This document shows, piece by piece, positions 30,166-39,822 of a DNA stretch of 40,185 bases. A model generated the notes under the pieces. It was not told where the DNA came from. It saw nothing but the letters and a program-made list of their open reading frames with translations, and did not search any database. Origin of the DNA: Clostridiaceae bacterium (GTDB taxonomy: Bacteria; Bacillota; Clostridia; DSM-8532); contig DULR01000020.1 of assembly GCA_012840245.1 (NCBI GenBank), forward strand, positions 1-40,185, written 5' to 3'. Each line of letters begins with the position of its first letter. Position 1 is the stretch's first letter. The position numbers and the translations under genes are program-made.

Positions 30166-32529
30166 ATGAAAAGACCTTTGGCAACAGCGGCAATAGCCCT
30201 CATATGGGGGATCATGCTCGCAGATGTAAATAATTATCATAGTTGGGGAATGGTGTCTCTCGCCATCAGCCTGATGATTTTTATTTTGATCTACAGGTCT
30301 TTGAGGGAGAGACTGTCCGTATTTTTCCTGCTTGCAGTTCCGTGCATGATAATAGGGTACGTACTCCACAGTTTCAATGAAAATTATTTTTACAATTGCT
30401 TTAATGAACTGGAAGGACAGAATGTGACCATAGAAGGATTCGTGTTCGATGAGCCTGAGCAATTGGATGGGAAGATCCGCTTCACCCTTGAGATAAATTC
30501 TGTAAACAATGAAGGATCTGTTCCTCAAGGGGATCATCATATACAGGTAAATGTTTACTCAACGGATCACATACCCGGTCTTGAATATGGCTCTCTGATC
30601 AGTGTAGCCGGTGAAATCAGGATCCCTGCAGGAAGACGTAATTTTGGCGGTTTCGATACAAGAAAATATCTTGCGGCAAGAGGGATATCGGGAACAATGT
30701 ATGTTTCCGCAAGATCAGTCAGCATATTGGAGGGACGGGAGCTTTCCTGGCTGAAGGATGTCGGATATAAGCTGCGCAGTTCGATCATCAAAACTCTTGA
30801 TAAGTGTCTGCCGGAGAAAGAGTCCTCGGTCATTGCCGGAATGCTGATCGGTTATACAGCCAATATGCCGGAGGAACTGGAAGAAGACTTCAGAAGGGCT
30901 GGCTTATCGCATATCATGGCGGTTTCCGGAGCCAATATCGCTTTCCTTCTGGCACCGTTGCTCTGGCTTCTGAAAAAATTCGGATTCAGTCCCAGGTGGT
31001 CGTCTGCCATAGCGTTCCCCGCCATGATCTTTTATGTGTTTGCCACCGGTATGGAAGCGTCTGTTGTCAGGGCTGCCATAATGGCAGGCGTCATACTGGC
31101 AGGCATGCTGCTTTGGCGAAAATCGGACATATATTGCTCCATTGCGTTCTCAGCCATCATAATGCTTCTGAACAACAGCTTCGTGCTTTATGATATGGGT
31201 TTTGTCCTGTCATATTCAGCGACGCTGTCTCTAATCATATTCTACAAGCCTTTGTTTGAAAGGCTGCCTGCAAAGATCCCAAAGTTAATAAGGGATATAC
31301 TGGCGGGGACGATTGCTGCGCAGATAGGTGTTATGCCCATCATCGCCTATTGCTTCAATACCTTTTCGGTCATATCTGTTCTTTCGAACCTGCTGACAGC
31401 ACCGCTGACTGGTGTTTTGACGGTACTGGGAGCCCTTGTGGCGATACTGGGCAGTATATGCTTTCCGGTGGGACAGGCCATCGGGGTATTGGCCCGTATT
31501 GTGGCAGATATCATTCTTTTCGTTACCGGTTGGGTAGCTGGTATACCCTGGGCGGAGATAAGCATTGCGACCCCCAGCTTTGTTCTTGTTATCATCTATT
31601 ATTTTTTGATCCTGTATTTCAGGTTTTGCCATCCCAGGATCGACAGGAAAACATCCAGACCTTTTGCAGCAGCAATACTTGCTGTTTGCGGGGTAATGAT
31701 GGTGCTGATCAGCATACCAAACCGTGCTTTGAAAATATACTTCGCCGATGTGGGTCAGGGTGACTGCGCGCTGATCAGGACTCCTGCAGGACGCAACATC
31801 ATCATTGACGGCGGAGGAAGTATCAATGATGAAAAGGGTTCCTACGCAGGTGAACGAATCGTGCTCCCTTTGCTGTATAATCTCAACATGACTCAAATCG
31901 ACCTGATGATAGCCTCTCATGGACATATGGACCATATCGGAGGACTCAAGACGGTTCTGGACAAGGTAAAGGTCAAGAATCTCATGGTGGCCGACGCTGC
32001 GGATACAGAAATGAATGAGCTTACTTCCAAAGCGCATGATATGGGAATTCCGGTCACACGCATGAAAGAGGGGGATATCCTGTATCAGGAAGACGGACTT
32101 GTGCTTAAAGCCATCTATCCTTTAGAGGAGGAATGGCTTATGCCAAAGGCTCCGGTCGCCAACGCCAATGAGCTGTCACTGGTAGTAAGGCTGGACTATG
32201 GCGATTTCAATGCATTGTTTACAGGAGATATAGGTTTTGAGACCGAAAAAAGGCTGATGAATGACAATGCAAATCTGAACTGCGACTTGCTGAAGGTTGC
32301 ACATCATGGCTCTAAGTATTCGTCAGACAAGGAGTTTCTGGCCAGAGCCAACCCTAGCCTGGCTGTCATTTCAGTTGGCAGGAACACATATGGGCATCCC
32401 GACCCCGCAACACTGGACAGACTGACTTCTCAGGGTACCAGAGTATTGAAAACCATCGAAAGTGGAGGCATATTGGTGGAGGTGTGGGAAAAAGAGGACA
32501 GAATGCGAGTTACAACTGTTGTAAATTGA
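30166..32529 (+). CDS. comEC: ComEC/Rec2 DNA uptake channel
   Basis: This 787-residue polytopic membrane protein imports single-stranded DNA in natural transformation. It starts with two to three helices and a DUF4131/OB-like external domain (about 1-200; GRRNFGGFDTRKYLAARGI). The competence domain follows (about 225-500; AVSGANIAFLLAPLLWLL). A C-terminal metallo-beta-lactamase-like domain (about 520-780) has ASHGHMDHIGGL, FTGDIGFETE and LKVAHHGSKYSS, which fit a nuclease active site. Length matches the family. GAGG lies upstream of ATG 30166. No comEA gene precedes it in the window. Whether the host is naturally competent is unknown; comEC is conserved in many clostridia not known to be transformable. 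Confidence 0.94.
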   Translation: MKRPLATAAIALIWGIMLADVNNYHSWGMVSLAISLMIFILIYRSLRERLSVFFLLAVPCMIIGYVLHSFNENYFYNCFNELEGQNVTIEGFVFDEPEQLDGKIRFTLEINSVNNEGSVPQGDHHIQVNVYSTDHIPGLEYGSLISVAGEIRIPAGRRNFGGFDTRKYLAARGISGTMYVSARSVSILEGRELSWLKDVGYKLRSSIIKTLDKCLPEKESSVIAGMLIGYTANMPEELEEDFRRAGLSHIMAVSGANIAFLLAPLLWLLKKFGFSPRWSSAIAFPAMIFYVFATGMEASVVRAAIMAGVILAGMLLWRKSDIYCSIAFSAIIMLLNNSFVLYDMGFVLSYSATLSLIIFYKPLFERLPAKIPKLIRDILAGTIAAQIGVMPIIAYCFNTFSVISVLSNLLTAPLTGVLTVLGALVAILGSICFPVGQAIGVLARIVADIILFVTGWVAGIPWAEISIATPSFVLVIIYYFLILYFRFCHPRIDRKTSRPFAAAILAVCGVMMVLISIPNRALKIYFADVGQGDCALIRTPAGRNIIIDGGGSINDEKGSYAGERIVLPLLYNLNMTQIDLMIASHGHMDHIGGLKTVLDKVKVKNLMVADAADTEMNELTSKAHDMGIPVTRMKEGDILYQEDGLVLKAIYPLEEEWLMPKAPVANANELSLVVRLDYGDFNALFTGDIGFETEKRLMNDNANLNCDLLKVAHHGSKYSSDKEFLARANPSLAVISVGRNTYGHPDPATLDRLTSQGTRVLKTIESGGILVEVWEKEDRMRVTTVVN

Positions 32530-32555
32530 TTTGATCTTCTTGTCATTATGAGTAA

Positions 32556-32690
32556 TAGGGACGGAGACTTTGACTCACTTTTTAATTCGGCGGGCACAAG
32601 ATGCTCGCTCTGTTTGCCTTAAAACAACTACATCATTATGGTCCGTCAACTCGTTTATGACATGCCTCCGCTTTCGCTTCGTCATGTCCC
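32556..32690. repeat. REP-like remnant and hairpin between convergent comEC and speB
   Basis: TAGGGACGGAGACTTTGACT (from 32556) is a half copy of the GGGACGG element family. Further on, GACATG (32659-32664) and CATGTC (near 32689) flank a CGCTTTCGCTTCG stretch. No open frame is supported here, and no clean terminator is seen for either gene. Confidence 0.45.
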
Positions 32691-32713
32691 AAAGTGTGGT
32701 CTTTTTTCCGCCC

Positions 32714-33565
32714 TTACAGACCGATTACTAATGCCAACTCTCTCAGCAGCTTGCAGGCCGCGGCAGTTGAAATGCCGCTGCTGTCATAATTGGGTGCCAG
32801 TTCGACAAGATCAGCGCCGACGATATTTCTGCCTTTCAGCTTGAGAAGGAAATCCAACAGCTCGTGAAAGCTTACACCGCCATGCTCAGGTGTACCCGTA
32901 CCCGGGAATACTGATGGATCGAGCACATCCAGATCGATAGTGAGATAAACCGGCCTGTTACCGATTTCCGACAAAGCGTTATCTATGCCATCAAGCCTGA
33001 ATGTCATCAGGTAGTTGTGTTCTTTCGCCCATTCAAATTCATATTTTTCTCCCGATCTGATGCCAAACTGCCAGATCCTTTTGTCGCCAAGCTTTTCCCA
33101 TATGCGCCTTATCACTGTTGCATGGGAGAGAGCAATGCCCATATACTCCTCACGCACATCGGTATGAGCGTCCAGATGGATAACGCAAAGATCAGGATAT
33201 TTATCGATAGCAGCCTCAACTGCAGGCAGTGTTGCCAGGTGCTCCCCGCCCAGCATGACCGGGATCTTGCCGTCATTTATTATACCGCGTGCAAAATCAT
33301 AAATCATATCAAGAGCCGCCTTTGTGTCACCGAAAGGGATGGGCAGATCTCCTGCGTCACATCCCCTGATCTCTGTCAGGTCTGCATCCTGATACGGACT
33401 GTATGTTTCGATTCCGTATGATTCGTTTCGTATGGCAGACGGACCGAACCGGGAGCCTGGCCTGTAAGAGACCGTCCCGTCAAAAGGGGCTCCGAATACA
33501 ACGATATCTGCGTCTTTATATAAGCTGTCGAAACCAAGTATACTGACTTTAGGATTCAGATCCAT
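32714..33565 (-). CDS. speB: Agmatinase (ureohydrolase family)
   Basis: This 283-residue binuclear manganese enzyme would hydrolyse agmatine to putrescine and urea. Metal-binding motifs are GGEHL, HLDAHTDVREEY and TIDLDVLDPS, and the fold-typical ending reads IVGADLVELAPNYDSSGIST. SRFGPSAIRNESYG near the N-terminus is also a family landmark. On the minus strand GAGGGAG lies 8 bases before the ATG at 33565; an ATG at 33595 directly abuts its AAGGA and is rejected. The gene is convergent with comEC and divergent from thyA. Other ureohydrolases (guanidinobutyrase, proclavaminate amidinohydrolase) share these motifs, so specificity is likely rather than proven. Confidence 0.88.
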   Translation of the reverse strand: MDLNPKVSILGFDSLYKDADIVVFGAPFDGTVSYRPGSRFGPSAIRNESYGIETYSPYQDADLTEIRGCDAGDLPIPFGDTKAALDMIYDFARGIINDGKIPVMLGGEHLATLPAVEAAIDKYPDLCVIHLDAHTDVREEYMGIALSHATVIRRIWEKLGDKRIWQFGIRSGEKYEFEWAKEHNYLMTFRLDGIDNALSEIGNRPVYLTIDLDVLDPSVFPGTGTPEHGGVSFHELLDFLLKLKGRNIVGADLVELAPNYDSSGISTAAACKLLRELALVIGL

Positions 33566-33690
33566 AGATTCAACTCCCTCATTGAAACTGCTCATTCCTT
33601 AATATACCATAAAAGATGCATTTTAATTTGGATTTTTTAATCAAATATAAACTTCAGGGTTAATTTTTTAAGACATGTTTCTGGTTGATA

Positions 33691-33719
33691 TTGTAATAGG
33701 CCAAGGGGTAAGGTATAGT
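33691..33719 (+). promoter_or_regulatory. Promoter of thyA-folA
   Basis: TTGTAA (33691-33696) and TATAGT (33714-33719) with a 17-base spacer. Confidence 0.6.
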
Positions 33720-33761
33720 ATATACGTCAATGAGTTTTACTGATTCCGGGGAGGGTATGTG

Positions 33762-34592
33762 ATGAGCAAGGCGGATCTGATATTTATTGATATGTGCAAG
33801 GACATACTGGAAAACGGTTTTTCCGATGAGGGGGAGGATGTGAGACCCCGCTGGTCTGACGGTACTCCTGCGCATACGAAGAAAAAGTTCGGTATAGTTA
33901 ACAGATATGATCTTTCAGAGGAATTCCCTATATTGACTTTAAGGCCGACAAACCTGAAAGCCGCAGTTGATGAAATTCTGTGGATCTGGCAAAAGAAATC
34001 GAACAATATAAAGGACCTTAACAGCCATATCTGGGATGCCTGGGCTGACGAGAGCGGTTCCATAGGAAAGGCTTATGGATACCAGCTTGGAATAAAGCAC
34101 AAGTATAAGGAAGGCGAATTCGATCAGGTCGACAGAGTCCTGTTCGATCTGAAGAATAATCCATACAGCCGCAGGATCATCACCAATATGTACAACCATG
34201 CCGATCTGCATGAGATGAACCTGTACCCCTGCGCTTACAGCATGACATTCAACGTTACCGGAAGAAAGCTTAATGGTATTTTGAATCAGCGCTCCCAGGA
34301 CGTACTGGTCGCAAATAACTGGAATGTAACACAGTATGCTGTTTTGCTCCATATGTTCGCACAGGTATGCGGGTTTGAGATCGGCGAGCTGGTCCATGTC
34401 ATAGCAGATGCACATATTTATGACCGCCATGAGCCTCTTGTCCGCGAGCTTATATCCAGAAACCCCGGAAAGGCTCCCAAACTGATAATAAATCCTGATG
34501 TCAGAGACTTCTACGAATTTAAAGTGGATGACTTTACTCTTGAGGGCTACGAGCCTGGACCGCAGATCAAAAATATACCCGTGGCGGTGTGA
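33762..34592 (+). CDS. thyA: Thymidylate synthase
   Basis: This 276-residue enzyme methylates dUMP to dTMP with methylenetetrahydrofolate. The catalytic Cys is in LYPCAYSMTFNV (C157). The phosphate-binding Arg-containing motif reads GILNQRSQDVLVANNWN, and HVIADAHIYDRHEP provides the His/Tyr that bind the deoxyribose. It opens with DMCKDILENGFSDEG and the folate-binding loop with an Arg pair region. GGGGAGGG lies 6 bases before ATG 33762. FolA follows about 80 bases later, the usual pairing because ThyA produces dihydrofolate. Residues in the nucleotide pocket (YPCAYSM, ANNWNVTQY) differ from the E. coli enzyme and fit the branch found in some Clostridia. Confidence 0.93.
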   Translation: MSKADLIFIDMCKDILENGFSDEGEDVRPRWSDGTPAHTKKKFGIVNRYDLSEEFPILTLRPTNLKAAVDEILWIWQKKSNNIKDLNSHIWDAWADESGSIGKAYGYQLGIKHKYKEGEFDQVDRVLFDLKNNPYSRRIITNMYNHADLHEMNLYPCAYSMTFNVTGRKLNGILNQRSQDVLVANNWNVTQYAVLLHMFAQVCGFEIGELVHVIADAHIYDRHEPLVRELISRNPGKAPKLIINPDVRDFYEFKVDDFTLEGYEPGPQIKNIPVAV

Positions 34593-34604
34593 TTTGGTCC
34601 TGCA

Positions 34605-34627
34605 CGTCATCCTGAGCGAAGGATCTT
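34605..34627 (+). repeat. Short CATCCTGAGCG dispersed repeat
   Basis: CGTCATCCTGAGCGAAGG followed by ATCTT is a shortened copy of the repeat at 24606, lying between thyA and folA. Confidence 0.6.
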
Positions 34628-34671
34628 AAAGAATTTGTGGGTGAAATGACCTCGGAGCAGGAGAAATGACA

Positions 34672-35172
34672 ATGAGGAACAATATGATTTTGATTGCCGC
34701 GGTTGATAAAAACTGGGGCATCGGCAGGGACAATAAGCTGCTGAAGCCGATCCCTGAGGACCTGAAAAGGTTCTCAGAGCTTACCAGAGGAAATATCATC
34801 ATCGTAGGCCGTAAAACTCTGGAAACCTTCAGGGATAAGAAACCGCTGCCTGACCGGATAAATGTGGTGCTGACGAGAGACAGGAATTATACCTGCGAAG
34901 GAGCGGTCATAGTGCATGACCTCGAAGAGCTGTCCAATTATATAGACTGCATGGCTGCACAGGCTTTTGTCGCAGGTGGCGAAAGCATCTATAAACTGCT
35001 GCTGCCGTATTGCAGCAAGGCGTTGATAACAAGAATAGACGAAGCCTACGAAGCCGACACGTATCTTGTCAATCTCGATGAAACCTTTGGATTTAAGAAG
35101 ACCTTCGAGGGGGAATGGCAGGAGAGCAAAGCCGGAGTAAGGTTCAAATATGTCGATTACGTCAGGGTATAG
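34672..35172 (+). CDS. folA: Dihydrofolate reductase
   Basis: This 166-residue enzyme reduces dihydrofolate to tetrahydrofolate with NADPH. The N-terminal strand ILIAAVDKNWGIGRDN includes the Met20-type loop. PIPEDLKRFSELTRG carries the active-site acid (Asp or Glu of PEDLKRF). IIIVGRKTLETF and FVAGGESIYKLLLPY bind NADPH. ATG 34672 is preferred because AGGAG ends 8 bases upstream; ATG 34666 is too close, and ATG 34684 would shorten the first strand. It recycles the dihydrofolate that ThyA makes. A 10-bp hairpin follows at 35171. Confidence 0.94.
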   Translation: MRNNMILIAAVDKNWGIGRDNKLLKPIPEDLKRFSELTRGNIIIVGRKTLETFRDKKPLPDRINVVLTRDRNYTCEGAVIVHDLEELSNYIDCMAAQAFVAGGESIYKLLLPYCSKALITRIDEAYEADTYLVNLDETFGFKKTFEGEWQESKAGVRFKYVDYVRV

Positions 35173-35197
35173 GAGGATGAAAACTGATCATTCTCCT
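35171..35197 (+). terminator. Hairpin after folA (no T run)
   Basis: AGGAGGATGA (35171-35180) pairs with TCATTCTCCT (35188-35197), with one G-U, around AAACTGA. Without a T tract it may be only an mRNA end-protecting structure. It overlaps the folA stop region. Confidence 0.45.
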
Positions 35198-35275
35198 GAA
35201 GCTGTGCGGGTAGTTCAGGCGTTCGGCAAAAAGCGACACAGTGCGCATTGGAACTTACTCATGGAGATTAAGACC

Positions 35276-35304
35276 TTGACAACAGGGTCTTGATAAATTA
35301 ATAT
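35276..35304 (+). promoter_or_regulatory. Promoter of the T-box / valS transcript
   Basis: TTGACA (35276-35281) and TAATAT (35299-35304) have a 17-base spacer. TTGATA/TATCAA arms (35290-35295 and 35302-35307) overlap the -10 box. Confidence 0.8.
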
Positions 35305-35340
35305 CAATGGTATATATCTTAAAATTATAAACATCTTAAT

Positions 35341-35590
35341 GTGATGACGGAGAGGAGTAGGCGTAAAAGCCAATCAGAGAGGGAATGCCGTCAGGCTGGA
35401 AGCATTCCCGTGGTATTTTCCGCTGAAGGTCGCTCCCGAGCTTGTATGGCTGAAAAGTATATTTATGCTTCAAGTAGGTCATGCCGGATAAGACCCGTTA
35501 CAGTCTGCAAAGAGCCCTGAAAAGGGAATTTTGGTGGTACCGCGGAAGCAAAGCTTTCGTCCAATCTCGTTGGATGAAGGCTTTTTATTT
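35341..35590 (+). promoter_or_regulatory. T-box riboswitch (valine specifier likely)
   Basis: The leader has the full T-box layout. Stem I includes AGAGAGGGAATGC pairing with GCATTCCC. The specifier region GAAGGTCGCTCCC offers a GTC valine codon at 35429-35431. The T-box sequence TGGTGGTACCGCGG (35532-35545), complementary to the tRNA acceptor end, starts the antiterminator. The terminator follows: AGCTTTCGTCCAA (35552-35564) against TTGGATGAAGGCT (35570-35582), then T residues. Uncharged tRNA-Val should stabilise the antiterminator and switch on the genes below. The specifier call is by position and by the downstream valS, not by structure prediction. Confidence 0.95.
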
Positions 35591-35617
35591 TAAATCAAAA
35601 CCGGAAGGATTACTGAT

Positions 35618-35860
35618 ATGGTTGCATACAGGATTTTGTCCTTGATTTTGATAGCTGCCGGAGCTGCTATAACCTACAGCGCCAAACCAATAGTGGTAAA
35701 ATTGAAGCTGGATGAAAAAATGACTGCTGATGAGGCTGAAGAGCTTTCAGAGGACAAGATAAAGGAATACAGGTTTTTAAAAGCGATGGTCAGAGTCAAA
35801 ACAGCAGGCCTGCTTCTTATGCTTCCGGGTGTATTTTTGGCATTATATGCTTTCAGATAG
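35618..35860 (+). CDS. Small two-helix membrane protein of unknown function
   Basis: This 80-residue protein has two hydrophobic helices (about 5-24 and 60-79) around a charged middle (KLKLDEKMTADEAEELSEDK). I recognise no family. GGAAGGATT lies before ATG 35618. It is the first gene after the T-box, 42 bases ahead of valS, so it should be induced by valine tRNA starvation together with valS. This position could be chance or could reflect a role linked to translation, branched-chain amino acid supply or the membrane. The real coding status is supported by the RBS, the intact frame and the typical helix pattern. Confidence 0.72.
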   Translation: MVAYRILSLILIAAGAAITYSAKPIVVKLKLDEKMTADEAEELSEDKIKEYRFLKAMVRVKTAGLLLMLPGVFLALYAFR

Positions 35861-35902
35861 TTATAAACATTTTGACAAACTGAATGAAAGGATTGAACGG
35901 AC

Positions 35903-38548
35903 ATGAAGGAAATCGCGAAAACCTATGATCCTAAACAGGTTGAAGAAAAGCTATACAATAAATGGATGGAGAGGGATTACTTCCATGCTGTCATCGATCA
36001 TGACAAAGAACCCTTTACGATCGTCATACCTCCGCCGAACATAACAGGACAGCTGCACATGGGCCATGCTCTTGACAATACGATGCAGGATATACTTATA
36101 CGCATGAAGCGCATGCAGGGATACTGTACACTGTGGCTTCCCGGTACCGATCATGCCAGTATAGCCACCGAAGCCAAAATCGTTGAGAAAATGGCTGAGG
36201 AGGGCATCACAAAAGAGGACCTGGGACGAGAAGGGTTCCTGGAGCGGGCATGGAAATGGAAAGAGCAATATGGCGGCAGGATCGTGGAACAGCTCAAAAA
36301 GCTCGGAAGCTCCTGTGACTGGAAGCGCGAAAGGTTCACGATGGATGAAGGCCTTTCTAAAGCCGTACTGGAGGTTTTTGTACGCCTTTACGAAAAAGGG
36401 CTGATCTACAGAGGTGAAAGGATAATCAACTGGTGCCCTACCTGTAAGACCTCCATCTCAGATGCTGAAGTCGAATATGAGGAAAAAGATGGCAACTTTT
36501 GGCATATTAAATACCCTGTCGTTGGTTCGGACGATTATGTTGAAGTCGCAACCACCCGTCCTGAGACAATGCTGGGAGATACTGCCGTAGCGGTCCATCC
36601 TGAGGATGAAAGATATAAGCATCTTATAGGCAAAAAAGTGCTGCTGCCGCTAATGAACAGAGAGATCCCCGTTATCGCCGACACCTATGTCGAGAGGGAT
36701 TTCGGGACCGGCGTGGTCAAGATAACCCCTGCTCACGATCCCAATGACTTTGAGGTGGGTATTCGCCATGATCTTGAGATAATAAACGTCATGAACGAGG
36801 ATGCCACAATAAACGAAAACGGCGGAAAGTATGCAGGACTGGATCGTTTTGAGGCCCGCAGGCAGGTAGTTGAGGATCTCAAAGCCCTTGGCCTTCTGGT
36901 CCAGGTAAAACCTCACAGGCATAACGTAGGAGCTTGTTACCGCTGTGAAACGACCATAGAGCCAAGAGTATCATGGCAGTGGTTCGTTAAAATGAAACCG
37001 CTGGCTGAGCCTGCCATCGAAGTTGTAAGAAACGGGACAGTGAAGTTCGTGCCTGAAAGATTCTCCAAGATATATTTCAACTGGATGGAGAACATCCAGG
37101 ACTGGTGCATATCGCGTCAGCTCTGGTGGGGCCATCGTATTCCCGCTTATTACTGCCAGGACTGCGGCGAGATGATGGTTTCGAGGACTGCTCCCAAAGA
37201 ATGCACGAAATGTGGGTCAACCAATATAAAACAGGATGAGGATGTGCTCGATACATGGTTCTCTTCGGCACTATGGCCTTTCTCGACTCTGGGCTGGCCC
37301 GAAGAGACAGAGGATCTGAAATATTTCTATCCCACAAACGTGCTGGTAACCGGATACGACATCATCTTTTTCTGGGTTGCAAGAATGATCTTCTCCGGAC
37401 TGGAGCAGATGGGCAAAGAGCCGTTCAAGTATGTGCTTATACATGGTCTGGTCCGCGACGCGCTGGGAAGAAAGATGTCAAAATCCCTGGGCAACGGAAT
37501 CGATCCGCTTGATGTGATAGACAAATATGGTACCGATGCGCTTCGTTATGCTCTGACCATCGGCACTTCACCCGGAAACGACATGCGTTTTTCAGAAGAG
37601 AAGCTTGAGGCAAGCAGAAATTTTGCCAATAAGATCTGGAATGCATTCAGGTTCGTGATAATGAATTTCGATGAGGATGTTGATTTTGGCAAGGTTGACG
37701 AGTCGGAATTCACAGCAGCCGACAAATGGATATTGAGCCGGATCAATTCGGTTACCAGAGAAGTTACCGAGAATCTGGAGAAGTTTGAGCTGGGTATTGC
37801 GCTTCAGAAAATCTATGACTTTATCTGGGATGAGTTCTGTGACTGGTATATAGAGCTTGTCAAGCCCAGACTTTACGACAGGGAAGCAAGAGGCAGACTT
37901 GAAGCGCTTTATGTGCTCAACAAGGTTCTTGCGAACGCAATGAAGCTGCTCCACCCGTTCATGCCTTTTATAACCGAGGAGATTTACAGTCACCTGATAA
38001 CCGGTGATGAGAGTATAATGATATCTGCATGGCCCGGCTATTCGGACAATGTTCTGTATCCCGCCGAAGAAAAGCAGATGGAATTCATTATGGATTCTGT
38101 AAGGGGCATCAGAAATATCAGGGCCGAGATGAATGTGCCTGCTGCCAGAAAGGCAAAAGCCATATTCGTTACTGAGGACAGCCAGATTATTGACCTGATA
38201 CGGAATGAAAAGTCCACCTTCGGAAGACTGGCCGGACTTTCGGACATTATAACGCAAAAGACAAAAGAAGGTATCGCACAGGATGCAGTTGCTGTCGTCG
38301 TAAACGGTGCCGAGATCTATCTTCCTCTTGAAGATCTTATCGATATGGAGAAGGAGATCGAGAGGCTGGAGAAGGAAAAGGCAAATCTCGAGATGGAGCT
38401 TGAACGTGTGAATAAAAAGCTTTCCAATGAAGGTTTTATTGCCAAAGCTCCGGCTGACGTCATAAACTCTGAGAGGGAAAAACTCAATAAATATTCGGAC
38501 ATGTACGAAAAAGTAAAAGAGAGACTTAACACGCTGAAAAAACGCTAG
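35903..38548 (+). CDS. valS: Valyl-tRNA synthetase
   Basis: This 881-residue class I aminoacyl-tRNA synthetase charges tRNA-Val. The HIGH motif is HMGH (52-55, within [14 protein letters not shown]), and the KMSKS loop is KMSKS (524-528). The CP1 editing domain between them has the threonine-clearing segment [20 protein letters not shown], and [11 protein letters not shown] with CTKCGSTN is a zinc-ribbon-like insert. An anticodon-binding helix bundle follows, and the C-terminal coiled coil (about 815-881) contacts the tRNA, as usual for ValRS. Length is normal. Expression is controlled by the upstream T-box, with a small membrane protein gene in between. Confidence 0.97.
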   Translation: MKEIAKTYDPKQVEEKLYNKWMERDYFHAVIDHDKEPFTIVIPPPNITGQLHMGHALDNTMQDILIRMKRMQGYCTLWLPGTDHASIATEAKIVEKMAEEGITKEDLGREGFLERAWKWKEQYGGRIVEQLKKLGSSCDWKRERFTMDEGLSKAVLEVFVRLYEKGLIYRGERIINWCPTCKTSISDAEVEYEEKDGNFWHIKYPVVGSDDYVEVATTRPETMLGDTAVAVHPEDERYKHLIGKKVLLPLMNREIPVIADTYVERDFGTGVVKITPAHDPNDFEVGIRHDLEIINVMNEDATINENGGKYAGLDRFEARRQVVEDLKALGLLVQVKPHRHNVGACYRCETTIEPRVSWQWFVKMKPLAEPAIEVVRNGTVKFVPERFSKIYFNWMENIQDWCISRQLWWGHRIPAYYCQDCGEMMVSRTAPKECTKCGSTNIKQDEDVLDTWFSSALWPFSTLGWPEETEDLKYFYPTNVLVTGYDIIFFWVARMIFSGLEQMGKEPFKYVLIHGLVRDALGRKMSKSLGNGIDPLDVIDKYGTDALRYALTIGTSPGNDMRFSEEKLEASRNFANKIWNAFRFVIMNFDEDVDFGKVDESEFTAADKWILSRINSVTREVTENLEKFELGIALQKIYDFIWDEFCDWYIELVKPRLYDREARGRLEALYVLNKVLANAMKLLHPFMPFITEEIYSHLITGDESIMISAWPGYSDNVLYPAEEKQMEFIMDSVRGIRNIRAEMNVPAARKAKAIFVTEDSQIIDLIRNEKSTFGRLAGLSDIITQKTKEGIAQDAVAVVVNGAEIYLPLEDLIDMEKEIERLEKEKANLEMELERVNKKLSNEGFIAKAPADVINSEREKLNKYSDMYEKVKERLNTLKKR

Positions 38549-38610
38549 TATTGGAGACACATGCAAAAGTTGACAGACTAAAGTGTTTTAAATACAGGTA
38601 ATAAGTGATA

Positions 38611-38619
38611 TGCTAAAAT
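38611..38619 (+). promoter_or_regulatory. Extended -10 promoter of the LCP gene
   Basis: TGCTAAAAT has a TGn extension before TAAAAT. A TTGACA occurs at 38570-38575 but is 38 bases away, too far to be its partner. Confidence 0.5.
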
Positions 38620-38679
38620 TAGTTTGCTTGTTTTAATGGGGGTGATTTTATTTATAGGTCCCAGCGAGCCAGAATTGTT

Positions 38680-39717
38680 ATGGCTTTTTTCTCGACTGTT
38701 TTTGTCGTTCTTTTCAGCATGATGGTTTTTCAGAACTTATCTTCGGGCACCCATGCAGAGCCTGAGGAGACGCAGCCGGTGGAAACGAATACTCCGCCTC
38801 CATACGAAGAAACGATCGTGCCAAATGATGGTGACGACATCATAACCGAGGAATCAAAGCTCACAAACAATCAAAGATATTTTGAAGCTCTCACAAATCC
38901 GGACAGCACCAACATAATGCTGCTGGGTACCGATCCGACCGGTTTTAATTTTGATACCATTACAATAATCAACGTTGATAAAGGCACTAAAAAAGTAAAG
39001 CTGATAAGTCTGCCTAGGGATATATATATTGATTACAGCGATGAGGTGATTGATGCCCTCAGGAAGGCAAAACCGTCATATCTCAAGGAAAAGGGCATGC
39101 ATCGTATAAATGCCGCGCCTTCCATAGGGGACACAATCAATTACAAGGAAGGAAAAGGCCGCTTTGGCAAACCATATGTGGATTTTCTGGCAGACATCAT
39201 ATATGAGATATTCGATATCTATGTCGATGATTTTGTCTATGTAAAGGTAAAGGGCTTCAGGAACATAGTCGATTATTTCGGAGGGGTCACCGTATACGTG
39301 CCTAACCTGATGAATTATGAAGATCCTTATCAGGACCTGTATATTTATATAGAGAAGGGGACACAGCATCTCAACGGCAAGGAAGCCGAGGGCTATGTCA
39401 GGTTCAGACAAGGTTACGATGAAAACGGTGAATTCGTAAATTACGGCGACGTTTACAGAAAGAACAACCAGAACAGGTTTATAAAAGCCTTTATACAGCA
39501 GCATGTGACCTTAAAGAACCTGGGCAGGCTGGATGAGATATCGAAAGTCATCAGTTCAAATATAATTACCAGCGTTAAAGGCTGGAATGCAATAATCGAC
39601 TATGCCGCCCTTGCCGAAGAAGCTCTGGTCAACAAGTATCCTATCGAGAATGTTGAGTTGAGTGTAAAGGATAAAATGATAGATGGTTCTTCATATGTGG
39701 TATTGAAGGTTAAATAA
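38680..39717 (+). CDS. LytR-CpsA-Psr (LCP) family cell-wall glycopolymer transferase
   Basis: This 345-residue enzyme of the LCP family would attach undecaprenyl-linked wall polymers or polysaccharides to peptidoglycan outside the cell. A single N-terminal membrane helix (about 1-20) and a Pro/Glu/Thr-rich stalk (25-60) lead to the LCP domain (about 75-325). That domain opens NIMLLGTDPTGFNFDTITII, with VKLISLPRDIYI carrying the Arg and Asp that bind pyrophosphate, and has HLNGKEAEGYVRFR later. ATG 38680 has no Shine-Dalgarno. The only strong site, GGGGGTGAT (38637-38645), fits an in-frame ATT at 38650 that would add ten residues (IYRSQRARIV), a typical basic pre-helix end. The gene is monocistronic, with its own promoter and terminator. 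Confidence 0.9.
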   Translation: MAFFSTVFVVLFSMMVFQNLSSGTHAEPEETQPVETNTPPPYEETIVPNDGDDIITEESKLTNNQRYFEALTNPDSTNIMLLGTDPTGFNFDTITIINVDKGTKKVKLISLPRDIYIDYSDEVIDALRKAKPSYLKEKGMHRINAAPSIGDTINYKEGKGRFGKPYVDFLADIIYEIFDIYVDDFVYVKVKGFRNIVDYFGGVTVYVPNLMNYEDPYQDLYIYIEKGTQHLNGKEAEGYVRFRQGYDENGEFVNYGDVYRKNNQNRFIKAFIQQHVTLKNLGRLDEISKVISSNIITSVKGWNAIIDYAALAEEALVNKYPIENVELSVKDKMIDGSSYVVLKVK

Positions 39718-39766
39718 AGCCTGGCGGCTGTTTTATTGACAGAATCGGTGATATATAAGCATGAAC

Positions 39767-39797
39767 GGCACTTTCTACGAAACGGAAGTGCCTTTTA
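39767..39797 (+). terminator. Terminator after the LCP gene
   Basis: GGCACTT (39767-39773) pairs with AAGTGCC (39786-39792) and a TTTT run follows. Confidence 0.8.
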
Positions 39798-39822
39798 TCA
39801 TATAAAAAAATAAAAATCGGTG

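Noticed and set aside
31285..32037. 250-codon minus-strand frame opposite comEC
   Set aside because: Shadow of the comEC coding sequence with no domain or ribosome site.
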